From Vibrio sp. 99-70-13A1 (lineage in GTDB: Bacteria; Pseudomonadota; Gammaproteobacteria; Enterobacterales; Vibrionaceae), in NCBI RefSeq assembly GCF_013114625.1, contig NZ_VTXD01000009.1, positions 53,308 to 117,307 on the forward strand: 64,000 nucleotides of DNA, written 5' to 3'. Numbering within the stretch: position 1 is the first letter of the stretch; each line of letters starts with the position of its first letter. Under the pieces are notes generated by a model. The model saw nothing but the letters and a program-made list of their open reading frames with translations. It had not been told where the DNA came from and searched no databases. Shown here piece after piece: positions 13,084 to 23,775 of this stretch. The position numbers and the translations under genes were made by a program.

Positions 13084-13482
13084 TTAAGAGAACTCTTTTA
13101 CAACTCTTTCCAAAATAGGTAAATTTGCTTCAGGGAACGAATACGAAGCTAAATCAAAAACCTTAACCCACTTTCCTTGCTGACCTTCTTTCCCATATGG
13201 CTCATTTTCAAACCCTGTCACCAAGATAAAATCAAACTTCAATGACTTTTCAGGATAATCAAATTCTAAATGTTCAAATAACGATTGAGCTGTGACAGAT
13301 ATACCAATCTCTTCATCAAGCTCACGACTCATTGCTTGCTCAATACTTTCACCAGCTTCAACTTTCCCTCCAGGAAACTCCCAAAAACCCCCTTTATGAA
13401 GGTTATCTGGACGTTTCGTAATAAACACTTCTGATTTATCAGAATTGAATATGATCCCTGCAACTATATGAATTCGTTTCAT
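13084..13482 (-). CDS. mutT: 8-oxo-dGTP diphosphatase (Nudix hydrolase)
   Basis: MutT removes oxidised guanine nucleotides from the nucleotide pool by hydrolysing 8-oxo-dGTP to the monophosphate, preventing A:T to C:G mutations. At 132 residues it is the usual length. The Nudix box is complete: G-x5-E-x7-R-E-L-x-E-E-x-G around residues 38-60 (GKVEAGESIEQAMSRELDEE). The start MKRIHIVAGII is typical. It lies downstream of secA in the same direction, after the secA terminator, an arrangement shared with other gammaproteobacteria. mutY, which acts in the same 8-oxoguanine defence, is at the far end of the window. Confidence 0.95.
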   Translation of the reverse strand: MKRIHIVAGIIFNSDKSEVFITKRPDNLHKGGFWEFPGGKVEAGESIEQAMSRELDEEIGISVTAQSLFEHLEFDYPEKSLKFDFILVTGFENEPYGKEGQQGKWVKVFDLASYSFPEANLPILERVVKEFS

Positions 13483-13521
13483 TACTCTCTCTACTTTAAG
13501 TAACTTGACTTAATTTTGGTT

Positions 13522-13549
13522 AAAAAAAGAGCCGCCTAAGCGACTCTTT
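13522..13549 (-). terminator. Rho-independent terminator after secA
   Basis: On the minus strand AAGAGTCGC-TTAG-GCGGCTCTT forms a 9-bp stem with one U-G pair, followed directly by a run of seven or more T. It lies between secA and mutT. Confidence 0.88.
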
Positions 13550-13578
13550 CTATTTCATACCAATGAATACGGTTCTAA

Positions 13579-16314
13579 TTAGTTAATTTGACCGTGACAT
13601 TGCTTGAATTTTTTACCACTTCCACATGGACATGGTTCATTACGACCAACTTTACGCTCATCACGAACTACTGGTTGATGTGAACCGTCAGCAACTTCTT
13701 CACTGCTACCATCCGATAACTGATTTTGAGCTGAAGCATGTTGAGCTTGAGCACGGCGAGCCGCTTCTTCAGCCTGAGCTTGACGTTGAGCTTCCATTTT
13801 CTCAACTTCTTCTTGTTGCTGGACTCGAACTTTTGAAAGAATAGTCACCACATCTGTTTTCAGAGCATCTAATAAACCTTCAAATAACTCAAAAGATTCA
13901 CGCTTATACTCTTGTTTTGGGTTCTTTTGAGCATAACCGCGCAGATGGATACCTTGACGCAAGTGATCCATCGCAGCCAAATGCTCTTTCCAAAGCCCAT
14001 CTAACGTTTGTAGCATTACTGATTTTTCGAAGTTACGTAGAACTTGCTCACCAACAATTTGCTCTTTCTCTTTATACACTTCAACAGCAGTCGCTAGAAT
14101 CTTTTCACGTAATGCTTCTTCATAAAGCTTATCGTCTTCATCTAACCAAGTTTGAATTGGGAAATCTAAATCAAAGTCATTCTTCAAACGCTCTTGCAGA
14201 CCTTGAATATCCCACATATCTTCTAAAGATTGTGGCGGGATGTATTCATCAAGAATTGCTGTAAATACATCAAAACGATTCTGCTCGATCATGTCGCTGA
14301 TATCATCAGCACTCATCAGCTCATCACGTAGCTCGTAAACCACTTTTCGTTGGTCATTGGCTACATCATCATATTCTAATAGCTGTTTACGAATATCGAA
14401 GTTACGCCCTTCAACTTTACGCTGTGCTTTTTCAATAGAACGCGAAAGCATGCGGCTTTCAATCGCTTCACCTTCATCCATACCACTCTGGATAAGTCCT
14501 GCCATACGATCTGAAGTAAAAATACGAAGTAGTGAATCTTCCATAGATAAGTAAAAACGTGAAGAACCTGCATCACCTTGACGCCCAGAACGACCACGTA
14601 GCTGGTTATCAATACGACGAGATTCATGACGCTCAGTACCAATGATATGCAAACCACCAGACTCTAATACTTTATCGTGTACAACTTTCCAGTCAGCTTT
14701 AATCTGCTCAATCTGTTCTTTAGTTGGGTTTTCTAACTTATCAACTTCAGACTGCCAGCTGCCACCTAACACGATATCGGTACCACGACCTGCCATGTTA
14801 GTTGCGATCGTTACAGCCCCTGGCGTACCAGCTTGTGCAACAATTTCAGCTTCCATTTCATGGAATTTCGCATTTAGTACGTTATGTTTAACTTTTGCTT
14901 TCTTAAGTGCATTAGAAAGTAGTTCTGACTTTTCAATCGAAACAGTACCAACTAAGCTTGGTTGACCTTTCTCAACACGTTCTTTGATATCTTCAATGAT
15001 CGCATTGAACTTATCTTCTTCGGTACGATATACCACATCAGGCATATCATCACGTACCATTGGGCGGTTTGTAGGGATAACTACCGTTTCTAAACCGTAG
15101 ATAGACTGAAATTCAAATGCTTCTGTATCTGCTGTACCTGTCATACCTGACAGTTTCTCGTAAAGACGGAAAAAGTTCTGGAAGGTAATAGATGCTAAAG
15201 TTTGGTTCTCATTCTGGATCTTCACGCCTTCTTTAGCTTCTACAGCTTGATGTAAGCCTTCAGACCAACGACGACCTGGCATTGTACGACCAGTGTGTTC
15301 ATCAACGATAACCACTTCGCCTTCTTCAGTAACGATGTAATCGACGTCTTTTTCAAAAAGAACATGAGCACGTAAAGCGGCATTAACGTGATGCAATAAG
15401 CTAATATTAGCCGGTGAATACAATGTATCCCCTTCTTCCATTAAGCCATTTTTCACCATTAATTCTTCAACAAATTCTTGACCAGTTTCAGTCAGATGAA
15501 CTTGCTTCGATTTTTCATCCATCGTGTAGTGACCATCGCCACGGTACTCTTCAGAATCTTCTTTATCTTGGCGTTCAAGATGAGGAATCAAAACATTGAT
15601 GCGGGTGTAATGCTCAGAGCTATCTTCAGCAGGTCCTGAAATAATCAAAGGAGTACGAGCTTCATCGATTAAAATAGAATCGACTTCATCGACTACTGCA
15701 AAAAAGCGCTCACGCTGAACTCGGTCTTCCGCTCGGAAAGCCATATTGTCACGTAGGTAATCGAAACCAAATTCATTATTTGTTCCGTATAGAATATCAG
15801 CTAAATACGCTTCTTTCTTTTCCGGTGGCGGCATATTTGGCACATTGACGCCAACCGTCATACCTAAGAATTCAAATAATGGGCGGTTAGTTTCAGCATC
15901 ACGTTTTGCTAGGTAGTCATTCACTGTAACAACATGAACACCTTTACTTGGCAAGGCATTCAAATAAGCAGGAAGAGTTGCAGTTAACGTTTTACCTTCA
16001 CCAGTACGCATCTCTGCAATTTGACCAGCATTAAGTACCATGCCACCGACAAGCTGCATATCGAAATGACGCATGCCATATACACGTTTAGACGCTTCAC
16101 GAACTGTTGCGAATGCTTCTGGAAGTAGCTGATCTAGGCTTTCACCTTTTTCAATACGAGCTCTAAATTCAACGGTTTTATTCTTCAACTCTTCATCAGA
16201 TAGAGCTTCAAATGTTGGCTCGTAGTTATTAATTTCTTTTACGATTTTTTTCAGGCGGCGCAGTGTTCTATCATTGCGACTGCCAATTACCTTTGTCAGC
16301 AGCTTAGTAATCAT
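13579..16314 (-). CDS. secA: Protein translocase ATPase subunit SecA
   Basis: SecA is the ATPase motor that drives preproteins through SecYEG. At 911 residues it is full length. The Walker A region is [13 protein letters not shown] near residue 102-114 and the DEAD-like box is [17 protein letters not shown] near 208-224. The preprotein-binding, helicase-like ([11 protein letters not shown]) and helical wing domains follow. The C-terminus has the zinc and SecB-binding motif C-x-C-x8-C-H within [17 protein letters not shown]. The gene has its own upstream region of about 370 bases after the lpxC terminator and is not preceded by a recognisable secM. Confidence 0.99.
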   Translation of the reverse strand: MITKLLTKVIGSRNDRTLRRLKKIVKEINNYEPTFEALSDEELKNKTVEFRARIEKGESLDQLLPEAFATVREASKRVYGMRHFDMQLVGGMVLNAGQIAEMRTGEGKTLTATLPAYLNALPSKGVHVVTVNDYLAKRDAETNRPLFEFLGMTVGVNVPNMPPPEKKEAYLADILYGTNNEFGFDYLRDNMAFRAEDRVQRERFFAVVDEVDSILIDEARTPLIISGPAEDSSEHYTRINVLIPHLERQDKEDSEEYRGDGHYTMDEKSKQVHLTETGQEFVEELMVKNGLMEEGDTLYSPANISLLHHVNAALRAHVLFEKDVDYIVTEEGEVVIVDEHTGRTMPGRRWSEGLHQAVEAKEGVKIQNENQTLASITFQNFFRLYEKLSGMTGTADTEAFEFQSIYGLETVVIPTNRPMVRDDMPDVVYRTEEDKFNAIIEDIKERVEKGQPSLVGTVSIEKSELLSNALKKAKVKHNVLNAKFHEMEAEIVAQAGTPGAVTIATNMAGRGTDIVLGGSWQSEVDKLENPTKEQIEQIKADWKVVHDKVLESGGLHIIGTERHESRRIDNQLRGRSGRQGDAGSSRFYLSMEDSLLRIFTSDRMAGLIQSGMDEGEAIESRMLSRSIEKAQRKVEGRNFDIRKQLLEYDDVANDQRKVVYELRDELMSADDISDMIEQNRFDVFTAILDEYIPPQSLEDMWDIQGLQERLKNDFDLDFPIQTWLDEDDKLYEEALREKILATAVEVYKEKEQIVGEQVLRNFEKSVMLQTLDGLWKEHLAAMDHLRQGIHLRGYAQKNPKQEYKRESFELFEGLLDALKTDVVTILSKVRVQQQEEVEKMEAQRQAQAEEAARRAQAQHASAQNQLSDGSSEEVADGSHQPVVRDERKVGRNEPCPCGSGKKFKQCHGQIN

Positions 16315-16683
16315 GTGCTAGGAATCTCTTCGTTCTCAGACCGAGTACGATCTGGTTAAAATGCCGTTTGTCTCTACCAGTGGTTCACTAGTGACTAGTT
16401 TAGAATGGGATCTATAACTAATAACTGAGTCTTTCATTACAAACCAGGATACTGAGATAAATCTTGTATCTTTGATATTGGACTTGAGAGTAGAGTTTTC
16501 AAGGCTTGAGTTGAAATTATTGCCTCCTAGTGTAAGTAATTTTGTTACTGACAACCATTTTTGAATTCATTTGTTTGATGTGGTTTGAAGTTTTATTACA
16601 GATTGGTGAGGGATTAATCAAGTGTCCAGCAAAAAACACTTATTTAGCAGGCTATGGAGGGTAGAGCTCTGAAATTCAGATAC
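16315..16683 (-). other. secA upstream region with no recognisable gene
   Basis: About 370 bases separate the lpxC terminator from the secA start codon. I see no gene that I can support. Two short minus-strand frames are notable. A 17-codon frame (ATG near 16571, ending near 16518) finishes over an AGGAGG sequence. A longer frame without an ATG near its beginning covers 16554-16336. Neither has a signal peptide. In E. coli the same position holds the secretion monitor secM, and I believe many vibrios carry a DUF721 gene here. Neither is visible. Confidence 0.4.
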
Positions 16684-16715
16684 AAAAAAGCCAAGCTACA
16701 TAGCTTGGCTTTTTT
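16684..16715 (-). terminator. Rho-independent terminator after lpxC
   Basis: A 14-bp perfect stem AAAAAGCCAAGCTA / TAGCTTGGCTTTTT with a tiny loop and T runs in both directions lies 14 bases after lpxC. It ends the dcw cluster transcript and isolates secA. Confidence 0.9.
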
Positions 16716-16728
16716 AAAATTCTTTGGC

Positions 16729-17646
16729 TTACGCTAAAACCATATTGGGGTCTGCAAAAGCGACAGGTGAGCCAGCTTCTTCTTCAAATGTTGCCCACTC
16801 CCATGCTTCCTGATCAGCTAATACAGCTCTAAGAAGTTGGTTATTCAAGCCATGACCTGATTTATATGCTCTGAACTCACCGATAATAGCGTGCCCACAC
16901 ATATATAAATCACCAATAGCATCTAGAACTTTATGAGTGACAAATTCATTTTCGAAGCGAAGACCTTCTTCGTTCAAGATTCGGTATTCATCCAGAACAA
17001 TTGCGTTATCAAAACTACCACCTAACACAAGATTTTGTGACTGTAGGTATTCAATATCACGCATAAAACCAAAGGTACGAGCTCGTGAAATCTCTTTAAC
17101 AAAACCTTGAGATGAAAAATCAAATAACAAACGCTGTTCATCAGATTCTATCGCAGGGTGGTTAAAGTCAATTTCGAAATCCATACGGAAGCCATTAAAT
17201 GGTACAAATTCAGCCCATTTATCGCCATCTTCAAAACGTACAGGTTTCTTAATTCGGATATAACGCTTGGCAGCGTTTAATGTTTCAACACCAGCTTGCT
17301 GTAGTAAATAAACAAATGGGCTTGCGCTACCATCCATAATAGGAATTTCAGGAGCATCAACTTCAACAATAATGTTATCAATACCCATTCCAGCTAGAGC
17401 TGCATTTAAGTGCTCTACTGTTGAAATACGTACACCATCATCATTTACCAAAGCAGTACACAACATAGTGTCACGGACTGAAGCTGGATCAGCTGGGAAA
17501 TCTACTGGTGGATTTACATCAGTACGACGATAAACAACACCTGTATTTGCAGCTGCAGGGCGAAGAGTAAGCGTGACTTTACGACCAGAGTGGAGACCCA
17601 CACCAGTTGTTTTCACGATTTCTTTCAGAGTACGTTGTCTGATCAT
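16729..17646 (-). CDS. lpxC: UDP-3-O-acyl-N-acetylglucosamine deacetylase
   Basis: LpxC catalyses the first committed step of lipid A synthesis, a zinc-dependent deacetylation in the cytoplasm. It has 305 residues, the standard length. The zinc ligands are visible: His in [12 protein letters not shown] near residue 79, and the H-x3-D pair in [12 protein letters not shown] near 237-241. The catalytic His lies in CGHAIIGEF. The N-terminus [21 protein letters not shown] is characteristic. It is the last gene of the dcw cluster, 97 bases after ftsZ, and its presence shows a Gram-negative outer membrane. Confidence 0.98.
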   Translation of the reverse strand: MIRQRTLKEIVKTTGVGLHSGRKVTLTLRPAAANTGVVYRRTDVNPPVDFPADPASVRDTMLCTALVNDDGVRISTVEHLNAALAGMGIDNIIVEVDAPEIPIMDGSASPFVYLLQQAGVETLNAAKRYIRIKKPVRFEDGDKWAEFVPFNGFRMDFEIDFNHPAIESDEQRLLFDFSSQGFVKEISRARTFGFMRDIEYLQSQNLVLGGSFDNAIVLDEYRILNEEGLRFENEFVTHKVLDAIGDLYMCGHAIIGEFRAYKSGHGLNNQLLRAVLADQEAWEWATFEEEAGSPVAFADPNMVLA

Positions 17647-17743
17647 CTGCTTGCCTCTTATCAGTGCTACAAAACACGGTCAGTAATCTACCGACCGCGA
17701 ATTTTACCATTATTTTGAACACTGTCAAATTAACGGTTACTAG

Positions 17744-18973
17744 TTAGTCAGCCTGACGTCTCAAAAATGCAGGGATATCAAGATATCCACTTTCTTTTTC
17801 AGCTTTAGGTGCAGTATTTTGACTCGCACTTGCTGCTGAAGATGCCGATGACGCTGTAGGCTGTGGTTTCACCTGAGGTTTAACCTCAGTTCTTTCTTGC
17901 AATGGCTGTGCCACTTTATCTTCAACTTTAGGTGCTGATTGAACAGCGACTTGAGGTTGAGAGGTTGCTGCCACTTTTGCCTTACCACCAGCAACAAGCG
18001 TAATATCTGGTTTTTTCTCTGTTCCAATACCTGTTGCAACAACAGTTACTCGAATCTCATCCGTCATATCAGGATCAAGAGAAGTACCAATTACGACCGT
18101 AGCGTTATCAGATGCGAAAGCTTTGACTGTGTTACCCACAGTTTCAAACTCATCTAAACGCATATCTAAGCCAGCAGTGATGTTCACTAAAACACCTCGA
18201 GCACCAGCTAAGTCAATATCTTCTAGTAATGGGCTAGAAATTGCCGTTTCAGCGGCTTCCTCTGCACGATCTTCACCTTTAGAGATGCCGCTACCCATCA
18301 TTGCATGACCCATTTCAGACATTACGGTGCGTACATCCGCAAAATCGACATTGATCATACCAGGGCGAGTAATCAGCTCTGCAATACCTTGTACAGCATT
18401 CTTTAGTACATCATTTGCACTAGCGAAAGCTTCTAGCAGTGTAACGCCACGGCCAAGTACCTTAAGCAGTTTTTCATTTGGAATCGTAATTAACGAGTCC
18501 ACATGCTTAGATAACTCTTCAATACCTTGCTCAGCAAATGCTAAACGCTTTTTGCCTTCAAAGCTAAATGGCTTAGTCACAACAGCTACCGTTAAGATAC
18601 CTAGATCTTTAGCAACTTCTGCAATTACAGGAGCTGCACCAGTTCCTGTACCGCCGCCCATTCCTGCTGCGATAAATACCATATCGGCACCAGTCAGGAA
18701 TTCTTTAAGTCTTTCTTTGTCTTCGAGAGCTGCATCACGGCCAACTTGTGGGTTTGCACCAGCACCCAAACCTTTAGTGATATCACCACCAATTTGAATT
18801 ACGCTGCTCACGCTTGTTTTTCGAAGTGCTTGAGCATCAGTGTTTACACTAATAAATTCAACGCCTTCAATAGACTCACGTACCATGTGCTCAACAGCAT
18901 TACCGCCGCCACCACCAACTCCAACGACTTTAATTACCGCATCGTCAGACATTTCCATCATCGGTTCAAACAT
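17744..18973 (-). CDS. ftsZ: Cell division protein FtsZ
   Basis: FtsZ is the tubulin-like GTPase that forms the division ring. It has 409 residues. The tubulin signature [11 protein letters not shown] lies near residues 105-115, preceded by the N-terminal [10 protein letters not shown] loop. The T7 catalytic loop [11 protein letters not shown] is near 207-217. The conserved core ends near residue 318 and is followed by a linker rich in Ala, Gln and Pro. The terminal peptide [11 protein letters not shown] binds FtsA and ZipA. It lies 31 bases after ftsA and is expressed with ftsQA, as in other gammaproteobacteria. Confidence 0.99.
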   Translation of the reverse strand: MFEPMMEMSDDAVIKVVGVGGGGGNAVEHMVRESIEGVEFISVNTDAQALRKTSVSSVIQIGGDITKGLGAGANPQVGRDAALEDKERLKEFLTGADMVFIAAGMGGGTGTGAAPVIAEVAKDLGILTVAVVTKPFSFEGKKRLAFAEQGIEELSKHVDSLITIPNEKLLKVLGRGVTLLEAFASANDVLKNAVQGIAELITRPGMINVDFADVRTVMSEMGHAMMGSGISKGEDRAEEAAETAISSPLLEDIDLAGARGVLVNITAGLDMRLDEFETVGNTVKAFASDNATVVIGTSLDPDMTDEIRVTVVATGIGTEKKPDITLVAGGKAKVAATSQPQVAVQSAPKVEDKVAQPLQERTEVKPQVKPQPTASSASSAASASQNTAPKAEKESGYLDIPAFLRRQAD

Positions 18974-19004
18974 TTGTTATCTCCGTTTTTTCCTGCAACT
19001 CAGG

Positions 19005-20270
19005 TTAAAACTCTTTTTGTATCCAATTACGCAATTTACCAAATAAACCTGACATAGACGGTGAGCGTTTTGGTTCGCTATATTCACCATCATCATTTAT
19101 TTGGCAATCTTTTGCATAATGAAGTAAACCAACTGCCGTAGAATGATACGGCTCTTTAACGTAATCAGTTAAGCCACTAACGTCTAATGGCTTACCAACT
19201 CTAACTTGGTTGCGGAAAACTCGCTCCGCACATTCTACCAACCCATCAATTTGCGCAGCTCCACCAGTGAGAACTACACCTGCTGCAAGGTGATGTTTAA
19301 TTCCATCTTCTCGTAGCTTAACTTGTACAGTATCGATAGTTTGGTTAACTAAACCCATTAATTCAGTGTAACGTGGTTCTATGACTTCTGACAAAGTTTG
19401 TCTCTGCAAACTACGAGATGGTCTACCACCAACACTAGGGACGTTAACCGAATCGTCCTTACTGACTAACTCACTCAAAGCACAACCATGTTTAACTTTT
19501 ATTTCTTCTGCATCACTCACTGGTGTGCCAAAAGCAAAAGCAATATCACTGGTTACGGCATTACCTGCGTAGGCAAATACCTCAGTGTGTCTTAATGCGC
19601 CGCCAGTCCAAATGGAAACATCCATGGTACCAGCGCCAATATCAACAACACATACTCCAAGCTCTCGTTCATCTTCTGTGATTACTGCATTGCTCGAAGC
19701 AAGACCTGAATACACGATATGTTCAACAGTAAGACCACATCTCTCAACTGCTTTAATAATATTTTTTGCCATATCATTATGACAAGATATCAAATGGACG
19801 CTGACTTCCATTCGAACACCCGATAAACCAAGAGGGTTTTTAATACCTTCCTGGTAATCGATAGTAAATTCTTGAGGGATGACATGCAGGATTCTCTGCT
19901 CATCCCCTATTTTAATCGACTTCGCGGTATGGATTGCTCTGTCCATATCGTCTTGGGATACTTCTTCGTCTGAAATAGTCCCCATGCCTTTTTCAATTCG
20001 GCTTGCGATGTGTTTACCTGATAATGAGATAAATACATTGCTGATTTGGCATTCTGCCATTAATTCAGCCTGATCGATTGCTCGCTGTACCGACTTAACT
20101 ACGGATTCTAAGTCGTTCACACCGCCTTTATCCATACCTCTAGATGGGCTACTTCCCGATCCAATGATATTAATTTTACCATCAGGCAGTATTTCACCCA
20201 CTAGAGCTGATATGGTTGCAGTGCCTATATCAAGACCAACGATTAAGTTGTCATCTACGGTCTTAGTCAT
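19005..20270 (-). CDS. ftsA: Cell division protein FtsA
   Basis: FtsA is the actin-like ATPase that anchors the FtsZ ring to the inner membrane and recruits later division proteins. It has 421 residues. The phosphate loop LIVGLDIGTATISALVG is at the N-terminus, and a second actin-like motif, VVDIGAGTMDVS, lies near residue 205. The C-terminal amphipathic membrane-targeting helix KLRNWIQKEF is intact. Its start overlaps the ftsQ end by 8 bases, so the two are translationally coupled. The ftsQ-ftsA-ftsZ order is the standard one. Confidence 0.98.
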   Translation of the reverse strand: MTKTVDDNLIVGLDIGTATISALVGEILPDGKINIIGSGSSPSRGMDKGGVNDLESVVKSVQRAIDQAELMAECQISNVFISLSGKHIASRIEKGMGTISDEEVSQDDMDRAIHTAKSIKIGDEQRILHVIPQEFTIDYQEGIKNPLGLSGVRMEVSVHLISCHNDMAKNIIKAVERCGLTVEHIVYSGLASSNAVITEDERELGVCVVDIGAGTMDVSIWTGGALRHTEVFAYAGNAVTSDIAFAFGTPVSDAEEIKVKHGCALSELVSKDDSVNVPSVGGRPSRSLQRQTLSEVIEPRYTELMGLVNQTIDTVQVKLREDGIKHHLAAGVVLTGGAAQIDGLVECAERVFRNQVRVGKPLDVSGLTDYVKEPYHSTAVGLLHYAKDCQINDDGEYSEPKRSPSMSGLFGKLRNWIQKEF

Positions 20271-21042
20271 CTGTATTCTCTTCTAACTCTTGCTCTGGGA
20301 ACCAGCCAACGGCAGCTCCCGTATCATACCTGAGGTCTATGTAGCTCACTTTATCAGCTTTATCACCAAGCTTGGTATAAAGTGAAATGAAGCGCTCAAC
20401 ACGTTCATCTAAAGAATCTTTTCCTAGCTCTAAACGGATACCGTTATCTAGAATAATTTGCCAAGCTCGTCTTTCATTCAGGACTAAAGATGTAACGGTT
20501 AATCCCAAACTTTGAAATAAGGGTGTCGCATGTCGCCATTTTGCAATAACTTGTTGGCTTGTACCTTCAGGTCCATAGAGTTTGACTCTATCCCCTTGCA
20601 ATACTCCAATATCGCCATAAAACACTAAGCCATTTTCGTTCAACAGCATGTTGCCATTCCAAATAGCTGTTGCTTGGTGCTCAGTTAAAAAAACTTTAAC
20701 TGTATCAGGCCACTGTTTACGAATAGAAACGACCGATACCCAAGGAAGACTTTGTAAGCTGTCTTGTAATGCATCTATATCCTGGGACATAAATGTGCCG
20801 ATATGATCAAGCTGACCAAATGCCTGCTGAACATCACTTGCACTTACATAGGTTAAATCGCCTTGGAGCACTATTTTGGAAAGGGGCAATCGCTGATCAT
20901 CCCACATCCAACTTAGCGTGGTATAGAATAGAAAACCAATGAATAGTAAAACCATCAAGAAAAATGCCCCACCAAAGGCATGCTTTCTAAGCGATGGTAA
21001 ACTGAATAGGTGGCGGTTTTCGTTGAAGGTACTTTCTACCAA
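20263..21042 (-). CDS. ftsQ: Cell division protein FtsQ
   Basis: FtsQ is a single-pass inner-membrane protein that links early and late divisome components through FtsB and FtsL. It has 259 residues. The one transmembrane segment (FFLMVLLFIGFLFYTTL) covers roughly residues 27-43. A POTRA domain (SKIVLQGDLTYVSASDVQQA) and a C-terminal beta domain follow in the periplasm. The start appears to be TTG at 21042, with only a weak ribosome binding site. A good promoter lies about 85 bases upstream. No ddlB gene separates it from murC, unlike in E. coli. Confidence 0.95.
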   Translation of the reverse strand: MVESTFNENRHLFSLPSLRKHAFGGAFFLMVLLFIGFLFYTTLSWMWDDQRLPLSKIVLQGDLTYVSASDVQQAFGQLDHIGTFMSQDIDALQDSLQSLPWVSVVSIRKQWPDTVKVFLTEHQATAIWNGNMLLNENGLVFYGDIGVLQGDRVKLYGPEGTSQQVIAKWRHATPLFQSLGLTVTSLVLNERRAWQIILDNGIRLELGKDSLDERVERFISLYTKLGDKADKVSYIDLRYDTGAAVGWFPEQELEENTDD

Positions 21043-21125
21043 AGCCCGCAGTCCCTGTCGTTGGTTCGCAATTCTATTCCCTATCTTTCTTTAATAGAGG
21101 TAAAAGCACTTACTTTAACCTATGA

Positions 21126-21153
21126 ATTATACTGAGCTAGCTCAAACTATCAA
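21126..21153 (-). promoter_or_regulatory. Putative strong promoter for ftsQAZ
   Basis: On the minus strand TTGATA and a perfect TATAAT are separated by 16 bases. The promoter lies inside the 190-base gap between murC and ftsQ, the widest gap in the otherwise compact dcw cluster. It would give ftsQAZ-lpxC transcription independent of the upstream genes. Confidence 0.6.
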
Positions 21154-21187
21154 ATATTGATATTGATATTTTTTGACAAATTTGGGT

Positions 21188-21216
21188 CAATCGCAAGAAG
21201 TGAGCGATTGACCACG
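21188..21216 (-). repeat. Perfect hairpin between murC and ftsQ
   Basis: GGTCAATCGC and GCGATTGACC form a perfect 10-bp stem with a 9-base loop just after the murC stop codon. On the minus strand it is followed by CAAATTTGTC rather than a clean T run, so it may be a weak terminator, an RNA-processing site or an mRNA-stabilising hairpin. Confidence 0.55.
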
Positions 21217-21232
21217 CTCTGTAGCGCCTACT

Positions 21233-22693
21233 TTATGCTTCTAACATCCTATTGATATTAAGCTCAAGGTTTTCTAGCTGTTTAGCGACTTTACCAACAT
21301 CACCGGCACCTTGTGTTAAAACAAGATCGTCATCTTGAATTACATTTGCAAGCACTGAAGGAAGTGTGTGTATATCAGGGACGAAAATTGGATCTAATTT
21401 GCCACGACCTCTAATTGTGCGACTTAACGCACGCCCGTCAGCTCCTGCAATTGGAGATTCACCAGCAGAATAAACATCTAGAAGAATCAACACATCGACT
21501 TGTTCCAGTACGTTTGCAAAATCATCAAATAAATCACGCGTACGGCTATAACGGTGAGGCTGGAAGATCATCACTAGACGTTTATCTTGCCAACCGCTTC
21601 TTGCTGCTTGAATCGTAACATCAACTTCAGTCGGGTGATGACCATAATCATCAACCAACATTGCGACACCATTTCCTGTTTCAAATTCACCTAAGTGATC
21701 GAAACGTCGACCTGTGCCTTCAGTTCCAGCCATCGCTTTCAAAATAGCTTCATCACTGACATCGTCTTCTGTTGCTACAGCAATTGCCGCTGAAGCATTG
21801 AGTGCGTTATGTCGACCTGGAATATTTAATGTTATATCGAGATTCGCTTTTCCTTTGCGTACAACGGTAAATTTACCTTGTTGACCAGTTTGGCTGTAGT
21901 TTTCAAGACGAACATCAGCATCTTCTGAAAAGCCATAAGTGATCACTTGTCGGCTAATTTTAGGAATGAGCTCACGGACAACAGGATCATCAATACACAC
22001 TATCGCTTGACCATAAAATGGCAAGTTATGTAGGAAGTCGATAAAGGTCTGCTTCAATGTTTCAAAGTCACCACCATAAGTATCCATATGATCAGCTTCA
22101 ATGTTAGTAACAATACTGACCATAGGTTGCAGGTGTAAGAATGAAGCATCACTTTCATCAGCTTCAGCAATTAAAATACGACTAGACCCTAAACGAGCAT
22201 TGGTTCCGACACTCTTTACCAAGCCACCATTAACGAATGTTGGGTCTAAACCAGCCTCTGAATAAATCTGTGTTACCAGTGCTGTTGTGGTTGTTTTACC
22301 ATGAGTGCCAGCAACCGCAATACCATGTCGAAATCTCATTAACTCCGCTAGCATTTCAGCTCGTCGCACTATCGGAGTTCTAGCTTTACGTGCTGCTTTA
22401 ATTTCTGGATTTTCTTCATTAATAGCAGTAGAAATCACAACAACACTCGCGTTAGCGACATTACTCTCTTGATGACCAATATATACAGTGGCGCCTTTAT
22501 TCACTAAACGCTCCGTTACTGGGTTTTCAGCAATATCTGACCCCGTAATTTGGTAGCCTTCATTTAATAAAACTTCAGCTATTCCGCTCATACCCGCTCC
22601 ACCAATACCAATAAAGTGGATTGATTTTACGCGGCGCATTTCAGGAACCATTGCACGTATCTGTGCTAAATCTTGAGTGTGTTCAATTGTCAT
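21233..22693 (-). CDS. murC: UDP-N-acetylmuramate--L-alanine ligase
   Basis: MurC adds the first amino acid, L-alanine, to UDP-MurNAc in the cytoplasm. It has 486 residues from the ATG at 22693. A TTG directly in front is in frame, but the ATG is the better start. The N-terminal Rossmann motif is [17 protein letters not shown] near 27-43. The ATP loop is [11 protein letters not shown] near 126-136 and the central-domain motif is EADESDASF. It lies 10 bases after murG. A 190-base gap with a hairpin and a promoter follows before ftsQ. Confidence 0.98.
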   Translation of the reverse strand: MTIEHTQDLAQIRAMVPEMRRVKSIHFIGIGGAGMSGIAEVLLNEGYQITGSDIAENPVTERLVNKGATVYIGHQESNVANASVVVISTAINEENPEIKAARKARTPIVRRAEMLAELMRFRHGIAVAGTHGKTTTTALVTQIYSEAGLDPTFVNGGLVKSVGTNARLGSSRILIAEADESDASFLHLQPMVSIVTNIEADHMDTYGGDFETLKQTFIDFLHNLPFYGQAIVCIDDPVVRELIPKISRQVITYGFSEDADVRLENYSQTGQQGKFTVVRKGKANLDITLNIPGRHNALNASAAIAVATEDDVSDEAILKAMAGTEGTGRRFDHLGEFETGNGVAMLVDDYGHHPTEVDVTIQAARSGWQDKRLVMIFQPHRYSRTRDLFDDFANVLEQVDVLILLDVYSAGESPIAGADGRALSRTIRGRGKLDPIFVPDIHTLPSVLANVIQDDDLVLTQGAGDVGKVAKQLENLELNINRMLEA

Positions 22694-22706
22694 CAATTCT
22701 TTCTCG

Positions 22707-23768
22707 TTATTTTGCTAAAGCTTTAATGGCTTCAGCGACAGTTACGTCAGCATCGAGCTTTGCAGCACTACGAGCTTTAGTCGCCATCATTTTTAATTCA
22801 TTTCGGTCTAGTGTTGCAATTGCATTTGTTAAATTATCGACAGTTAAGTCAGGTTGCTCAATCATCAATGCAGCTCCACACTCTACAAGGTGGTCAGCAT
22901 TCAGTGCTTGTTGGCGATCTTTATGCATAAATGGGATAAAAATAGCGCCTACACCAGCAGCCGAGACTTCAGATACGGTTAACGCACCTGAACGGCAAAC
23001 TAACAGATCAGCCCACGCATAAGCTTGAGCAACATCATCAATAAACTCCGTAACTTGGACAGCATTAACAGAGTGTGAGCGATACGCATCTAACACATTT
23101 TCTTGATTATTCTTTCCAGCTTGGTGCATAACGGTAAAACCAGAACCCAGCTGTGACATGACTTTTGGTAAAGTATCGTTAAGAATTTTAGCGCCTTGGC
23201 TACCACCCATCACTAGAATTCGAACATCCCCTTCTCGATCATTCATACGTTCACTTGGATCTTCCAGTGCAACGACATCTTCACGAACAGGGTTGCCAAC
23301 GACTTCGGTGTTAGGAAATGCCCCAGGAAATGCCTGAAATACTTTCTTTGCTATTTTAGATAACCATTGATTCGTTAAACCCGCAACGGCATTTTGCTCA
23401 TGTAATACGACCGGAATACCAGACAACCAAGCCGCAATACCACCAGGGCCACTTACGTAACCTCCCATTCCTAATACAACATCTGGCTGCCATGCTTGAA
23501 TGTGCTTTTTCGCTTGGATAATGGCATTTATTATTTGGAACGGTGCTTTAATTAGCTTTGAAACACCTTGACCACGCAACCCTTTGACTTTGATGAAGTC
23601 AATTTCAATACCGTGTTTAGGTACGAGATCGGCTTCCATTCTGTCAGCAGTTCCTAACCAACGGATCTCCCAACCTTGCGCCTGCAATTTTTTAGCCACG
23701 GCTAAGCCGGGGAACACATGCCCACCAGTACCACCAGCCATCACTAAGAGTTTTTTATTTTCTTTCAT
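22707..23768 (-). CDS. murG: Lipid II synthase, UDP-GlcNAc transferase MurG
   Basis: MurG transfers N-acetylglucosamine to lipid I to make lipid II at the cytoplasmic face of the inner membrane. It has 353 residues and a GT-B fold. The N-terminal glycine loop [14 protein letters not shown] lies near residues 12-25 and the second glycine-rich loop [11 protein letters not shown] near 190-200. The UDP-GlcNAc binding segment [10 protein letters not shown] is near 263-272. It sits 7 bases after ftsW and 10 before murC, indicating translational coupling in the cluster. Confidence 0.98.
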   Translation of the reverse strand: MKENKKLLVMAGGTGGHVFPGLAVAKKLQAQGWEIRWLGTADRMEADLVPKHGIEIDFIKVKGLRGQGVSKLIKAPFQIINAIIQAKKHIQAWQPDVVLGMGGYVSGPGGIAAWLSGIPVVLHEQNAVAGLTNQWLSKIAKKVFQAFPGAFPNTEVVGNPVREDVVALEDPSERMNDREGDVRILVMGGSQGAKILNDTLPKVMSQLGSGFTVMHQAGKNNQENVLDAYRSHSVNAVQVTEFIDDVAQAYAWADLLVCRSGALTVSEVSAAGVGAIFIPFMHKDRQQALNADHLVECGAALMIEQPDLTVDNLTNAIATLDRNELKMMATKARSAAKLDADVTVAEAIKALAK

Positions 23769-23775
23769 TTCATTC

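Noticed and set aside
16336..16554. A 72-codon frame upstream of secA on the minus strand, as a SecM-like gene
   Set aside because: It has no ATG near its start, no placed ribosome binding site, no signal peptide and no arrest-type C-terminus. I mention it only within the finding on this gap.
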